Below, piece after piece: positions 22,598 to 35,881 of a stretch of DNA of 64,000 bases. The notes beneath the pieces were generated by a model, which made no database searches, was not told where the DNA came from, and saw only the letters and a list, made by a program, of their open reading frames with translations. Every line of letters starts with the position of its first letter. Positions within the stretch are counted from its first letter, which is position 1. A program made the position numbers and the translations under genes. The stretch spans positions 6,680,754 to 6,744,753 of the forward strand of contig CM038463.1 in assembly GCA_021464415.1 (NCBI GenBank), in the 5' to 3' direction. Source of the stretch: Lonicera japonica. Its lineage: Eukaryota; Streptophyta; Magnoliopsida; Dipsacales; Caprifoliaceae.

Positions 22598-23840
22598 ACC
22601 TTGAAGTATGACCTTATGTGCAATGTTTTCCCTGATATTTCAATTTTCTCAATTTTACCCCGAAAGTACATTAAGTGAAGCATTTTAAATCCTAGCGCTA
22701 ACATCGTTAACGATTCCATCCATTTTTTTTACATTTAACCCCCTAAACTTTTAAAATTGACACTAAACCCCGTTAATTTATATTTTGTCAATACTTAACC
22801 CATTTTTATTAATCTTTATCACCACCTTCTTCAACCCACTTTTGTCCACCTTCTCTCTCTCCTTCCAATCCCAAACACAAACGCTCTGAATAAAATCCAA
22901 AAGTTTGGCGTGTGTTCCTTTTTACGTAATTTTGCCGTTGAAATTTGAAGATTTTTGTGTTTCTAAATTTAAATTGTTCTTTTCAATTTTCTTCCGATAT
23001 TTTAAAATTATGTGAGATTTTAAAATCATGCAATTGTAAGAATCTCATAAAACTAATGTAATTTAAAGTCCTACGTTAAATTAAAGAATTTAAATTTTAT
23101 GAAACTTGTATCTTCCTTCATCCTCCAATTTCACTTATTAACTATTTCTCTCCAAATTAATTTCTTTTTTTTAACACCCATTATACTCGCCCTTTCTGTC
23201 CCACGTTCTCGAAATGAAATATGTTGTTCATGTATAGATACTATCGAAAAGGAGATATTTTATTTTTTTTAATTTATCAATTCTCATTAATTATAAATTT
23301 TGTAATCTTAGTAGGGTGTATTCAAATTCGACACTATAAGATCTTTTGAATTTTTAGAGTTTATGGGTATTTAGTTAAAATTTTAGAAAGTCTATTAAAA
23401 TCTTGAGGTATTCAATTAGGAATTTAAATTTTAAGGTATTCAAAACTCTAATGACCTTAGATGATTTTACTTCTCGATGAGTTGTGATCAATTTTAAGGT
23501 CCTCATATAAATATAAAATCCATTTAGAAATATTCTTTTCTACCAAAAGAAATCTTCTTGTGTTTGGGATTGGGAGGAGAGAGAGAAGGTGGATGAAAGT
23601 GGGTTTAAGAAGGTGGTGATAAAGATTAATAAAAATGGAGTTAAGTGTTACCAAAATATAAATTAAAGGGGTTTAATGTCCATTTTAAAAGTTTAGGGGG
23701 TTAAATGTAAAAAAATTGGATGGAATCATTAATGGTGTTAGCGCCGGGGTTTAAAATGCTTCACTTAATGTACTTTAAGGGTAAAATTGAGAAAATTGAA
23801 ATATTAGGGGAAACATTGCACATAAGGTTATACTTCAGGT
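22598..23840. mobile_element. Long-TIR element (about 1.24 kb, TIRs near 280 bp)
   Basis: The left arm begins ACCTTGAAGTATGACCTTATG and runs to about 22880. It is mirrored by the right arm from about 23560 to CATAAGGTTATACTTCAGGT at 23840. Matching inner blocks include AACATTAAGTG-type, CATTTAACCCCCTAAACTTTT and the CTCTCTCTCCTTCCAATCCC/GGGATTGG pair. Homopolymer A and T tracts at the ends hide any target duplication. The 680-bp interior shows no gene. Probably Mutator-like or fold-back. Confidence 0.65.
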
Positions 23841-24831
23841 TTTTTTTTTTTTGTATTATTGGGTGAGTTGAAAGAAACCCAAAATAAAGGTGAGAAGAAT
23901 ATTTTGATGAGTTCATTTAAAATTAGCCTTTTCATTATTACAAGAAAGTATTTATTTGATATTGGAAAGTAAACAAAATTTACTTTTAAGTTAGTTTTGG
24001 TGCCTTGGACGGTCTATTGCTGTTTTGTAATGTGTAGTTCGCAGTAATTAACAATTTCATATAAGTTAAAAAGAAAAGTTGTAGAGAAACTTTCTTGAAA
24101 ACCAAACACTCAAAAAATCAAAAAAGATAAAAAAGTTAATTAAATTTTCTTCACTTTCCCTTTTGCCAAACGGAGTTGAACATGATTGTTTCCTTTCCAG
24201 TTTCACCAAAAAAAAAAAAGTTCTTTCTTGTTTCAACAAAAAAGAGTAGATTTTATTAAAGTTGGAGGACGTAGTAGTCCCTTATTCTTGACTTAATTTT
24301 AAACCTAATACGTAGATTGTTTATATTGGATGATATAAAATCCGTGTGGCCGTTGAGCCTTGATATAGTGAATAGTCTTTCCTCTCGAGTTTGGAGGATC
24401 TAACTCAAAACAAATTAGTAATAGTTGGAATAACCCTTATTTTTATATATTGTATTAGAAGATGATCATTTCTCGAGGCGAGATTTATTATCTCAAGAGT
24501 TTATTCAAACATACACCTCATATGTTTTTTCTTTTCTTTTGTTTTTTTTATGAGAAAATAAAAATAGACCCAATATACTTTTGTTTTTGTTTCTGATTTT
24601 ATTTTTTTTTTGAGAGAAAAAAGAGATAGGTCTAAATATCTTCTTTTAACAATAAACAAAGAATGAACCCCAAACACAAGTAGAATATTCACATGTTATT
24701 TATGTTGAAGCTGTGACACGGACTCGAACTAGTGACCAAATGGACGAACTAACCTTTGTCTACTACCAAGAAAACAATCTTAATTACGATATTGCTTAAT
24801 ATATATTTGGTTTAAAGGCTTGTATAAAAAA
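23841..24831. other. Intergenic DNA with a SINE-like scrap
   Basis: No gene is seen. On the minus strand, 24700-24775 carries AGTTCGAGTCC (a box-B match) downstream of a box-A-like stretch, so a degraded tRNA-derived SINE is likely there. Confidence 0.4.
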
Positions 24832-25514
24832 GGGTTAAGTATAAGAAAGTACAATATACTTACACTAATTTTGCTATCTTGAAAATGAACATTTTTTTAA
24901 AATAGAAAATAAACTCTATTTATTTTTATTTAGTATAGCCGTTATGGTTCCAAACTAACATCGTTAGTGATTGATGACGTGGCATTGATTTATTTGCCAC
25001 TTGGCTTGCCACATGGTAAATAACATATCATATTAAATTATTAAGGGTGAAATAATTTAACCATATAAAATTACTTGTATCAAGCTCTTGTCACGGTTCA
25101 ACTCCTACAAATAAGAAATTAAAATACCATCGAGCATTACAAATTAAAAAGAAAAAACAAATAACAGCAAAGCTTGAATAATTACGGTGGTAATGGCGAC
25201 AATAGACCCATTATTACCTATTGATATATCCGATGTAAAACTTCCGGCACAAAAAAAAATGATATATTAAGCTCCTTAAAAAGATAATAATAATAAAAAA
25301 AAAAAAAAAGAAGAAGAAAAAGCTGACATGGCAAGTCAAGTGGTAAATGAGTTAGCACCACATCATCAATTACTTACGGTGTTAGTTTGGAACCCTTATG
25401 AATGTATTAAATGAAAACAAACAAAAAATTAATTGTCTAATTAAAAAAAAATTTGTACATTGTTAATATTGTAAAAATTGGTGCAAGTATATTATATTTT
25501 TTTATAATTAACCC
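24832..25514. mobile_element. Mutator-like non-autonomous element (683 bp)
   Basis: Inverted ends GGGTTAAGTATAAGAAAGTA and the inverted TATTATATTTTTTTATAATTAACCC-type right end lie between perfect 9-bp repeats TATAAAAAA (24823-24831 and 25515-25523). Inner TIR blocks include GTTCCAAACTAACA(CC/TC)GT and a pair of TGACATGGC/GCCACATGG-type motifs. A 9-bp duplication with long TIRs fits Mutator-like elements. There is no coding sequence. Confidence 0.72.
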
Positions 25515-25523
25515 TATAAAAAA

Positions 25524-26869
25524 AGGTATAACATTATGAAATTAAGTAGACAATCTTAATTCCTTAAATTTCAAACCTCACACTAGGCCAAGGTAATATA
25601 AATTTAATCTTGCATTAAGCTAAAGTAATATAAATTGCTAGTGCAATTGTTTAATATACTCACAGGCCGTATATGAACCTATATAATAAGGGGTCAAGAT
25701 TTTTGAATCTTGAAAATAAATAAGGAGATAAAGAATAGTTATGCCAATGTTTAATATATTTACAAGTATATGTGTCTATATAATAAAGGGTACGTATCTA
25801 TATAATAAAGGGTTAAAACTTTTGAATCTTTTATGAGGGAGTAAATTATTGGGATTTATACTTTTCACTCACTCGTAATGTCCGGGGTTTGGACATGCCA
25901 TCGATCCATCCACCTCGAATACTACAACTATTTTATTAAGTTAGAAATTATTTTCTCAAAAATTTTAGTAGTGATCGGCCAATAATATATTTTATGTTTT
26001 CTAACAAGTCACCCTTATCTATATTATTACCAACTGTCGTACACTTAGTATTTAGTGATTTTTTTTCTTTCTCAAAGAACGAATCTCTCACACTCTTTCT
26101 AATGAAGGACATCATATTTTTATAATTAGTTTTAAGGGCAATTTTTTAATCAAAGGCAAAATGTATTTTAATTTATTAAAAATAAAATATAAAGTTATTT
26201 TCGAAAATGGCCTAATTAAAGATAACAACAATTGTTAAAATTAAAATAACATAAATATTAAAAACTCAAATTTAAACCATACAGCTTAATTAGAAATTTC
26301 AAATTTGAAAAATAAGTAACTGGAATGTTATCAAAAAGTCAACCAAGAAGATAAGAATATTTTTAAAACGAACTAACTAGTATGAGCTTATGTAGACATA
26401 GTATTGGATAAACAATCTCATGTTCAATATGTTTGATAACAAATCAACGAAAACTGGTAGACATATTGCCAAACAATAATGAAAAATATCCATATGAACA
26501 AAACAGCCTGCAAACACAAAACAAACACAAACAGATCTAGTAAATATAATATACTTAACAATCAATAAAACTACACCAACAACAAAAAAATTGAATGTAC
26601 CGATCCAGCTAATAAGCATTCTACTTGATGATCAGATGAAAGGGATGATCGGAGATCTTTCGCCAGAACACGGTGGCTCAGTTTGAAACCCACTAATTCT
26701 CTCTTATTCTTAAATAAATGCTAGGTAAGATAGAAATGGCATCATTGAAAAAACTTTATTTAAGACTTTTATATCTATACAAAAAATAACATGACACATA
26801 AGATACAAATGAATTTATATAAAATACCATTAAAGATGACCTAAATAAACGTATGCAACAGACCACACA
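25524..26869. other. AT-rich intergenic DNA
   Basis: No gene is seen. 25670-25830 repeats CTATATAATAA(A/G)GGGT blocks three times, a small degenerate tandem repeat. Confidence 0.4.
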
Positions 26870-27292
26870 TTGGGCCTATTTATCAAGCTAGGGCAATCCG
26901 TTATTTTTCTGAAAAAGGCCCTCGCAGCTCTCCTTGAATTTCTAACAAATTTGTTTCATCTTTTGGGCCCATTGGTGCATAAAAATATTTTACACAGCAA
27001 ACCCAATTTATGGGTGATCTTACTGTTGCATAAAAAAAATTGTTTGGATCACTTTCCTTTTAATATTAATTTCATTCCCCCACCTTGTGGGTTTGTTATG
27101 GGTTCTCCTTTGGGCCCGGCAAATGAGTTAATAAATATTAAAAGGAATACTGGGTCTTGGGAATTATTTCAAATGTTGGCTATTGGCAGAAGTAGGTCCC
27201 CTCTGTGGGCCATTGGCTTCGGGCCTTTAATTGCAACTTTGGGACTTCTCCCATTTTTAAAGAGTCACCTACTCGTTTGGACCTACTTCTGA
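26870..27292 (+). other. Open reading frame of 140 codons, unknown
   Basis: This is the longest unexplained frame in the region. It is rich in hydrophobic residues and contains repeated GGGCC(C/T) words, unlike the surrounding AT-rich DNA. I recognise no domain. The higher GC content suggests it came from a different source, perhaps a transposon fragment. The chance that it is a real gene is small. Confidence 0.2.
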
Positions 27293-28373
27293 GTATAATT
27301 CCAACTTGTGGAATATAGTTTTGATAAGGTGGATTTGTTTGATGATGCTTTTGATGATGATGAGGTTAATTCTAGCATTGTTTATGACCCCTCTCTGAAT
27401 TATGAGGTTAAAATGTATACTACTAAAATGTCTGTGATCTATATAAAATAATTGAAAAGCTAGAATATCTGGGTAATAATGCATCTGCATATAATTGTCT
27501 AAAATCTACAATAGACAATATGTCTGAATATAAGAACACTATGCAATGAACAATATGTCTAATTAATATGTCTAATACGCCTATCAACTATCAAGTAAAT
27601 TCATATGTAATAAAAAAAGAAAAGAAAAGATGTACCTAAAATATACCTATCAATTATCAATTAGCATGTTAATTATTTTTCTATTATATCTACATGTTAT
27701 TTATATCTATACATGTCACTTATTCTATAATATCTAGTATTCTATTTTATTTACATGTTATATATATATATATACTTGTCCACAATTCTATTATATCAAT
27801 GTGTTATTTATGTATCTTATATTTTTTTCCATCTCTAGTATATATATATATGAATTACAATTATTTTGAAATACTATAAATAAATATTGTTGCTATATTT
27901 AATGTATTTTGATAGCTATCATAGTGACTTTTAAAAGTAGGATATTTAAAGCCATTCAAAATTGAAAAAATGTTGTTAGATCTTAAATTGATCAAAATTC
28001 AAAGCAAAATATTTAGATATTTGTTTGTTATCCTTAAATAGAGGGAGGGCATAATGGAAATACACCGAAAAATAAAAAAATAAAATAGAAAAACAAAAGT
28101 TAAAATGATGTCCTTTATTCAAATTATTGTCCTTTAAACTAATGGGAAAAAAATGATATCCTTTATTTTAAGAACAAGCTTGTAATTGTCCTTTATAATT
28201 ATTTTTTATATTATTTATGCGTGTTGGTGTGATGAGCTTGTGTGATGTATTATCATGTGCATACTCTCAATATTTTTTGGTACACACATGTACATACTAA
28301 AATCAAAGCCAAATGTTGGTCTGATCGGCCAAAACGATGCCATAAAAGTTTAATCGAGTTCGAGCATTAACAT
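27293..28373. other. AT-rich intergenic DNA
   Basis: A TA repeat lies near 27761-27773. No gene or defined element is seen. Confidence 0.4.
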
Positions 28374-28657
28374 CAAAGCCGTCTTAAGGCTGCTTAGAGT
28401 TAGCAACTACACAGGGTGCAGGGCTATGCAGAGTTAAATACTCATTAGTTCTTTTTTAGAATTTTTTTCCTTCATCTCTCTCTTCTATCTTTTGGGTTTA
28501 TTATATTTTATTTCTTTTTTTTTTGTGTTACATTTTTTTTATCTTTAGAAAAAGTGATATAATTTTTTTTTGATATAACTATTTATATAATTAAATAAAA
28601 AAGGGTCTCATTTTAATTTTTCACACAGGGTCCTCCAAACTCACAAGATCAGCCTTG
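28374..28657. mobile_element. Possible hAT MITE, degraded
   Basis: The ends CAAAGCCGTCTTAAGG and the inverted AAGATCAGCCTTG are loosely matched. The flanks ATTAACAT and GTCAACAT could be an 8-bp duplication with two changes. This is weak but similar in style to the better supported hAT element at 38525-39035. Confidence 0.35.
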
Positions 28658-29639
28658 GTCAACATTTATATATATCAGTGTTAGGCTACTATTTTAACAT
28701 GGATGACATTATTTTTGAAATAATTATTTATATCGGTAGAATAATGTATAACTTTAAAAATTTACTATACAATTTTTAAAATAGTTTATGCTCTGACAAA
28801 TAAACTATTATTTTGACAATACGACTACACTATTATCATAGTAGTGATAAATGTATTAAATTTTTGTATAAATTTTTTATACAAATAATTATTCACAATC
28901 TAATTAAAAGAAAGGTAGACAAACATTAAAATTCAATCGGGCCCTTATGTACTTATTTAAGTTTTGTAAGTATTTTTTATACATACTGATGTGATACAAT
29001 TTCAATGAACTAGTGATGCCATATATTAAATTTGTTATTTGTATTTCTTTTTATTTGATTGGTGCGCAATCACTTGAATAAATTTTTTTTCTACAATTTA
29101 TTAGTATGTCTTTTTGGTGGCAAGAACCGGTTATAAAGAATTAAATTCTTTTTTTTTTGGAGAAAAAGCAATTTTTTGGCTTAAAATTTGGAGTCATGCA
29201 CCTTATTATTATGATATCAACAAAAATTGGTTCGAAAGATTTTTATTTTTGCATACATATACACACACATTAAAGCCCAGTTTTAGCCACTCATTTCCAA
29301 GTTCCAACTCTCATAGGAAATTAGACTAAAAACCCACACATACAAAGAGATGGCATCCCGATTTCAGGGCAAGATCATGTATCTTCCAAACTTAAAAAAG
29401 ATGATTCTTTGCTCTATATTTTGTTTTTAACTATTACTTTTAACAAAATCCTGTGTAGTTGACAGCAGTTTTTACTCTTTTATGTCCCAAATTTCACAAA
29501 AGTAATAAAATATTGTGCTAAACTATTGATCATGTAGTATTTTCATGCGAAGTAAAAGATGGAACCTTCATTTGGCACTTAGGGAGGTCTTTTTTTTTTT
29601 TTTCCTAAAAGACAAAAGTTTCCAGAAGACAGTAACTAA

Positions 29640-30180
29640 TTGTGCAAACAAAATTTAAAGTAGTACCATATAATTATCTTTAATGAAATAGAGATTATAC
29701 ATTGTGCAAAATTAAATTTGCACAACATGTCTTTTAATATATTATTATAAATAAGTATTTAATTAACGGTGCTTTAAAATAATTTCAATAAATTATATAT
29801 ATTTAAAACTCATTTATTAATAAAATACACATGATAATTTTTTTATGGTTATGCAAAATTAAGTTTGCACTCTTTGTTTTTAAAACATTACTATGTATTT
29901 ATGTTTATTGGATGTTACTTTAGAGTTTTATGAATGAAATATAAGAATATACTTTTTAAAAAATATAAACACATTATACAAAACAAATTTGTATGAAATT
30001 TTTTTGATTGCAAAATTAATTTTCCACGAAATACAATTTTGGTCAAATCCTTCATTTTAACACAATTAATAAATATGCCCTTATTTTAGAAAAATAATAA
30101 AAATGAGACCCTAATTTTCATTTTTTTTATTGAATTTTTTGCAAAAGCATTGTCACATAAAACTTTTTACCCCAACTATA
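29640..30180. repeat. Dispersed AT-rich repeat, copy C
   Basis: Same family and block order as 5425-6040. The hallmark near-palindromes are GTGCAAAATTAAATTTGCAC (near 29703) and ATGCAAAATTAAGTTTGCAC (near 29852). No coding capacity. Confidence 0.65.
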
Positions 30181-33100
30181 ATAATAATTTATATATATAT
30201 ATATATATTTGTCCGATCCAACCTGTCACCCACTAATTGGACCAGTGACCTGATGATTCGATCCCTTTGCTAGATTGATATCCGAGCCCAGTTTGATAAC
30301 TGTGCAGGCAATACATATACTTAAGTGTCTAGTACAAAAAGAAGAAAAAAAAGCCCAATTGACTCAAAACAATGCAAAGAAATGTTCAATATAGTTCGAG
30401 CGTCAGCATTCAAATATATCGGCCGCTACGCTACTATTTTTAGTTTAGATGCAAAAATCGCCGTACAGGTCCTAAATGGTGTAGTTTGTACAGGGTGAAC
30501 AATTATGCAAAGCCTTTATTATAGAAAAGGTTTTTAAATTTATGTAAAGATAATAGTGGAGTCGGGACTTAACGATGAGGGGGCAAAAAATTAAGGGTTA
30601 TGCATGTTTGATGCACTAATATTTTAAGAGAATGACACTATATTGTTAAAAGTATTAAAATGGGGTTGGATTTCACGAAATATTACTTATGCCTTGTATG
30701 GCAAGAGGATTTTTTTTTTTCTTTTTGATACATGTCTAGATATAGAACAATAAATTCAGTTGTATGTAAATTTAATGATGGATGGGGGTGCCAAGGCTTG
30801 AACCTTGGACCTCATAGAGAACCAAGATCTGATACTATGTTAGAAACCATCTCTCTCAAAAGTTTAAGATATTAGGAGAAGGAAGTGCAATGAATATCAT
30901 GCTTAACACACACAACAAAAATGATGAGATTGATGGTGCAGGTAAAGATTCATGGCCGGAGCTGATAGGGGAGAAGGGAGAGGCGTCTGCGGAAGATAGA
31001 GAGAGAAAATCCGAGAGTCAATGCAATTGTTGTGCTGGAAGGAACTGGTGTGACCAAAGACTATAGGTGCAGTCGTGTTTGGGTTTGGGTTAATCCAAAT
31101 GGGGTGGTTATTAAAGCTCCTCGCATCGGGTAGCTTTATAGCTTGAAAGATGTGCAATCGTATTTATTTTTGAATCTCAATCTCAAGTCTTGGTCTAAAA
31201 AATAAATTTAATGTCTGGATGTATAAAATAGCTTAGTTTAAATTTTATTTTTTTTGTCTGAATAAATTGCTTATTGGTTTTCACTTAAATAAAAGATTTA
31301 GAGCAATTGAAGATTTAAAATTCAAATTTACATCTAAACTATACAAATAAAAGTTGAAGTTCTAGTTTTTAAGTTTGCTACTTATTTAAAAATAAAAGTA
31401 ATGGATCAAAATGTTTAAAGAGATCTTGCCACACCGAGAATTGAACTCACAATCTAGTTATCAAATAAAAAGCGAGAGCTAATTTCATTTTAGTTAATCG
31501 GAAGTTGAAATAAATAGCAAAATACCCGTAAATAAAAACCAAACAAGGAATCTCCTAAGAGAATGTTTTATCTCTTGAAGCTACAAGACGTCTGTGTGAT
31601 TGATTGATTGCAAAATCAATTTTGAACCAAGTTCAGGTAAGCTGAGTTTCGAAGCTTTACTCATTAATGGTACTGTTGCAAATTGCTTTAAGATTTAAGG
31701 TATCTAATAGCAATTCAAAAGATAAGAGCATTCATGGTTAGTGTTAAAAACATGATTAATTTAAGGAATTTTGATTCAGAAACTGGTGGCATGCTGCAAC
31801 TTTAACCAATTATAGTCACATCCCAATAACAGAAACTTAATTTTCATTTTTTCAAGGCAAATCCACTATTAAAAATGAGGAGGATTAATGTTGCGTTTAT
31901 AACGGTACATATTTGGATGGATCTTTTACCACCATTTTACAATCCGCTCGCCCAAATAATTTTAAAATAATAACAAACGATCACCTCTCTATTATTGTTG
32001 CTTGTAAAACTTTTAAAATTTTATTTTTATCCAACTAAAGTCGTAGATGAAATATTTTCTTTTGACTCTACTTTAAATCTTATCCAATGACCCACTGGGA
32101 TTATATTAGCTAGTAGGTGATCAAGAACTCTGATATTCAATAATACATAAGAGGTTATGAATTTGATTTCATTCGCTTTATGTTTATGGTAAATTATATA
32201 CGAAAGAAGACAGAATAATCATATGCAGATAATCGCTCAACCACAAGTGGTCAACTCCGAGAAGCTCGAACAAATTAACCACATTCATTCAAAAAATGCC
32301 AATGCTAAACCCTCCTCCATCCATCCCATGCACTCCTCAACTCTCTTAGTCATCGCACCCAGCCACCAAGTTAGTGGCTTTACATTAATTAGATCATTTA
32401 ATTTTAATTATATTACGGACACACTCTAATAAAACCACATATATGTAATTAAGAAGAATTGTCATTATTCCGTTAAAATTAGTTGAACAGTTATATATGT
32501 ATTCACTATTTATTTAATTTTTTGAGGGGAAAGAAACTATTTATTAGTTTGACAAGAACTTAACAATTTTATATCAAATTTTGGTGATATGAAAAATATA
32601 AAATAATTAAAACATATCATTTACAAGGCATATATGGATTTTGCAAGTATAGCACTTTCAACTTTGGCAATAACATTTTATTTTATTTTTTAAATGGAGA
32701 AAATAAAAATTTTACCCACAAGTGAGTTGACAATTCTACATCTTCCCTACTGGCATCCATATTCCCAACTCCTTCCAGTTTTACAAGAAGCGGCGGTCGA
32801 CAAAAGTGGGACTAATCCATAAAAAATAAATATATTAATTTAATAATAATAAAAAAAAAAAATTTGGGTGCAAATTTAATAATAATTCTTCGTATATTTA
32901 AAATCTTCAGATGTTTTGCTGGATAAATGACGTGTTCAGATCTAAAAGCATCCCCGAAGATGTGTTTGCTGAAGTCACGTGAAACCTGAGCAAAAGCAAT
33001 CGCTTGATTCATTTAGTTGCCCACAGATCCTTCATAGTTTCAGGTACAAGTTCACTTCTACTCTTTCTCAAAAGTTTCTTCCTTATGTGTATTCTTGTGT

Positions 33101-33414
33101 ATATTTCTCAATCAAGAAACTTGTACCAGTTGTTTTTCTAAGAGTATAAGAAGCAGACCCAAGATCATCCAATTCAAGAATATAGGGTTTGTGAATGTTC
33201 CGAGGTAGTTTGGTAGTATTAAGCCATACCCAAGTTTCTAATTTTCTTGAATCTGAAAGTTTTGTATTAAACCATACTTTCCCAAATGTCTAAAAATTCA
33301 AGATTCTAGGGTTTGCATAAAATAGCTGGCCACCCAACTAGGTGTTTGAGAAGATTTTGGTGAACTGGTCCAAATTTTGTTGTTGGGGAAAAGGGTTTCT
33401 TGAGTGGTTCAAAG
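30181..33414. other. Intergenic DNA upstream of the bHLH gene
   Basis: No gene is seen apart from the presumed promoter and 5' UTR of the bHLH gene in the last few hundred bases. About 30775-30850 resembles, on the minus strand, a decayed Copia primer-binding region (TAGTATCAGATCTTGG). 30220-30310 and 31430-31490 contain short SINE-like pieces. I cannot place a TATA box for the bHLH gene with confidence. Confidence 0.4.
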
Positions 33415-34887
33415 ATGGAGGAAAAATTTTGGGTAAAAGAAGAGGACAAGGCTATGGTTGAAGCTGCACTTGGCACTGAAGCCTTTGCATTCTTGGTTTG
33501 CTCGGCTTCGAGTAAGGTGTTATCAGAGTTTACTCCAAAGGCTGGGGATTTGACTGTGCAGCAGGGGCTTAGCAAGATTCTTGAGGGGTCAAATTGGTCT
33601 TATGCTATTTTTTGGCAGATTTCGAGTTCAAAATCGGGCAAATCGGCCTTGATTTGGGGTGATGGCCGATGTACAGAATCTAAGGGGGGTGAGGCTAGGG
33701 ATGAAAGTTGTTCCAGTGAGAGAAAAGTGGAGGAAGAAGAGCGGAAAAAGTGGGTTCTTGAGAAGCTACACGCATGTTTTGGGGTATCCAAGGAAGATAA
33801 TTCTGTTTCTATGTTAGATTCGGTTTCGGATTTGGAGATGTTTTATCAAACTTCGATGTACTATTCGTTCCCCTTTGACAAGCCCTCTAGTCCTTCTCAG
33901 TCATTTAATTCTGGTAGATCGATTTGGGCTTCGGATTCAAGAACCAGTTTAGAGCATTACCAATCAAGGTCATTTTTAGCAGAATTGGCTCGAATCGAGA
34001 CAGTAGTGTTTGTGCCAGTGAAATCAGGGGTAGTGGAGATTGGCTCGAGCCAGTCGATACCTGAAGAACAGAATTTGATACAAATGGTGAAAACTTTGCT
34101 TGGGGGATCAAATTTATCTCATTCTCTACAGGCAAAAGTATTGCCAAAGATATTTGGGCAAGAGCTCAGTCTTGGTGGTTCAAAGTCTGGTCCAATCAGT
34201 ATAAACTTTTCACCAAAGGTTGAAGATGATTTAGGGTTCACTTCGGAAACTAATCAAGTATATGGGAATTCTTCAAACGGACAACGTAGTGCTGAAAACG
34301 AGACGAAACTGTTTTCACAAATGAGCCAAGCAAGTGTTGGGGTTCTGGAACAAGTGAATGAGGACTCGTCAACTCGGCTTGACGAACGGAAGCCTAGAAA
34401 GAGAGGTAGAAAGCCCGCTAATGGGAGAGAAGAGCCGTTGAATCACGTCGAAGCAGAGAGGCAGAGGCGAGAGAAGCTTAATCAGCGGTTCTATGCGCTT
34501 AGAGCAGTTGTACCTAACATTTCTAAAATGGACAAGGCCTCTTTGCTAGGTGACGCTATTTCATACATCACTGATCTCCAAACGAAGATAAGGATAATGG
34601 AAGCCGAAAAGGGATTGGTTAACAATAAGCAAAAGCAATGCACTATCGTACCCGAAATTGATGTGCGGGTTAATCAAGAAAATGCCGTGGTACAAGCGAG
34701 CTGCCCATTGGAAAATCACCCAGTTTCTAGGGTTATAAAAGCATTTAGGGAACATCAAATTACCGCTCAAGACTCTAATGTTTCAATGACTGATAATGGC
34801 GACGTTATTCACACATTCTCTATCCGAACTCAAAGTGGAGCTGCGGAGCATGTGAAGGAGAAGTTGGCTGCCGCTCTTTCAAAGTGA
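33415..34887 (+). CDS. bHLH3-like: bHLH subgroup IIId transcription factor, bHLH3/JAM3-like
   Basis: This is an intronless frame of 490 residues. The start MEEKFW aligns with the usual MGQKFW-type start of bHLH3, and the TTG five codons upstream is not needed. The N-terminal MYC-type regulatory region (about 10-230) contains DYAIFW-like [32 protein letters not shown] and [18 protein letters not shown] linker with [11 protein letters not shown] and [11 protein letters not shown] is typical of JAM3. A basic nuclear signal ([12 protein letters not shown]) leads into the bHLH domain at about 341-390, with the E-box contacts H344, E348 and R352. An ACT-like tail follows. In Arabidopsis, IIId bHLHs compete with MYC2 at G-boxes and dampen jasmonate responses, and bind JAZ proteins. 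The absence of introns is normal for this subgroup. No damage is visible. It converges on the peptide gene at 35549-35881. Confidence 0.88.
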   Translation: MEEKFWVKEEDKAMVEAALGTEAFAFLVCSASSKVLSEFTPKAGDLTVQQGLSKILEGSNWSYAIFWQISSSKSGKSALIWGDGRCTESKGGEARDESCSSERKVEEEERKKWVLEKLHACFGVSKEDNSVSMLDSVSDLEMFYQTSMYYSFPFDKPSSPSQSFNSGRSIWASDSRTSLEHYQSRSFLAELARIETVVFVPVKSGVVEIGSSQSIPEEQNLIQMVKTLLGGSNLSHSLQAKVLPKIFGQELSLGGSKSGPISINFSPKVEDDLGFTSETNQVYGNSSNGQRSAENETKLFSQMSQASVGVLEQVNEDSSTRLDERKPRKRGRKPANGREEPLNHVEAERQRREKLNQRFYALRAVVPNISKMDKASLLGDAISYITDLQTKIRIMEAEKGLVNNKQKQCTIVPEIDVRVNQENAVVQASCPLENHPVSRVIKAFREHQITAQDSNVSMTDNGDVIHTFSIRTQSGAAEHVKEKLAAALSK

Positions 34888-35548
34888 CCGAGCCGTAAAG
34901 TTTTTGATTGTAAGACTAATCTTAATCAACCTTATGTATCTTTTGTAGAAATTTCGGAGTTTTATTTCGCTTATGAAAGCATTTCCTGTAGAAAATGGGA
35001 ATTGCTCTGGTTATTGTTTTAGTTGTACTTGCATCATGGTTATTTATATGTTACTAAACTTGTTTAATTTTTGTGTATTTATTTCCTTTTTCCCTTTGTG
35101 CAAAGCTTTGGTTACTATAGTGTTCTGTTTGTATATAGTCTTTTCAAATTAAGAGTATTAGTTCATTGGACCTCTTTGTGAAATGATAGTAGATCGTCAT
35201 TTGAAGAAACACAATTTTTTTTTTTTTAGCAAATGTTTATGACCTTTAGGGGATGGATTACATGGTGCTTTACAAGAAGCAATAGAAATCTTGAAAATGA
35301 ACTGGATCCTTTTTGTCATTCCTCTACATTAGATTCATGACTACACAAAATTCACAGAGGCAACATCTTTTATTCTCCTATTATCATCTACCTGACTACT
35401 ACAAAGAATAATATCGAGCTACGTATAAAAGAATGGGGAAAATCAAAACAAAAACAAGGAGGAGGAGGTGGAATGAACAAAATACAGCTGCAAATCCTTG
35501 GGTTCGCTCTGTTTTCCTTTTGGGTTAAGTGTTTTGATGATGTTGGGT
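34888..35548. other. Convergent 3' intergenic region
   Basis: This 661-bp gap lies between the stop codons of the bHLH gene (+) and the peptide gene (-) and must hold both 3' UTRs. No other structure is seen. Confidence 0.5.
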
Positions 35549-35881
35549 TCACTTGGGAACTTGATTAGTAGCAACACCAAATGAACCCATGAGCTGAGGG
35601 TATGCTCGTGGAGGAGGTGGTGGCGGTGGAGCCGCATCGTGACCTGCAAAGCCCTTTTGGTTGATCTCGTAGGTGCACCGGTTACCACCCTGCCCGGGAG
35701 TGCTTTTGCACCCATTTCCAGGGGGGCGAACTGCACCCTTCTGTAGAGAGTGTAGCACAAGGTTATCTGTCTTTATCCAATGCTCTTCTTCCTCATCCAA
35801 GATTCTACTACATTCATATGCCTTTATGTTGATAATCAAAAGTAATGCTATAACGGGTGCAATAATATGCAGAGTTCTCAT
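35549..35881 (-). CDS. Small secreted peptide precursor, CTNIP/SCREW-like, paralogue 1
   Basis: The precursor has 110 residues. A signal peptide spans about 1-24 (APVIALLLIINI core). An acidic spacer (DEEEEHW) precedes LVLHSLQKG and the conserved core RPPGNGCKSTPGQGGNRC (Cys58 and Cys69), then INQKGFAGH, and a C-terminal tail with a run of prolines. The frame is open a further 57 codons upstream, but the ATG at 35881 starts the signal peptide and matches its paralogues. Two cysteines ten residues apart next to an INxMxFAG motif fit, from memory, the CTNIP/SCREW phytocytokines sensed by the HSL3/NUT receptor kinase, which affect defence and stomata. That assignment is inference, while the secreted two-Cys peptide family is directly visible. 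W-box cores (TTGAC) lie upstream at 36091 and 36098. Confidence 0.65.
   Translation of the reverse strand: MRTLHIIAPVIALLLIINIKAYECSRILDEEEEHWIKTDNLVLHSLQKGAVRPPGNGCKSTPGQGGNRCTYEINQKGFAGHDAAPPPPPPPRAYPQLMGSFGVATNQVPK

Noticed and set aside
33400..33414. TTG start five codons before the bHLH ATG
   Set aside because: Plant nuclear genes start at ATG, and MEEKFW at 33415 matches the family start.
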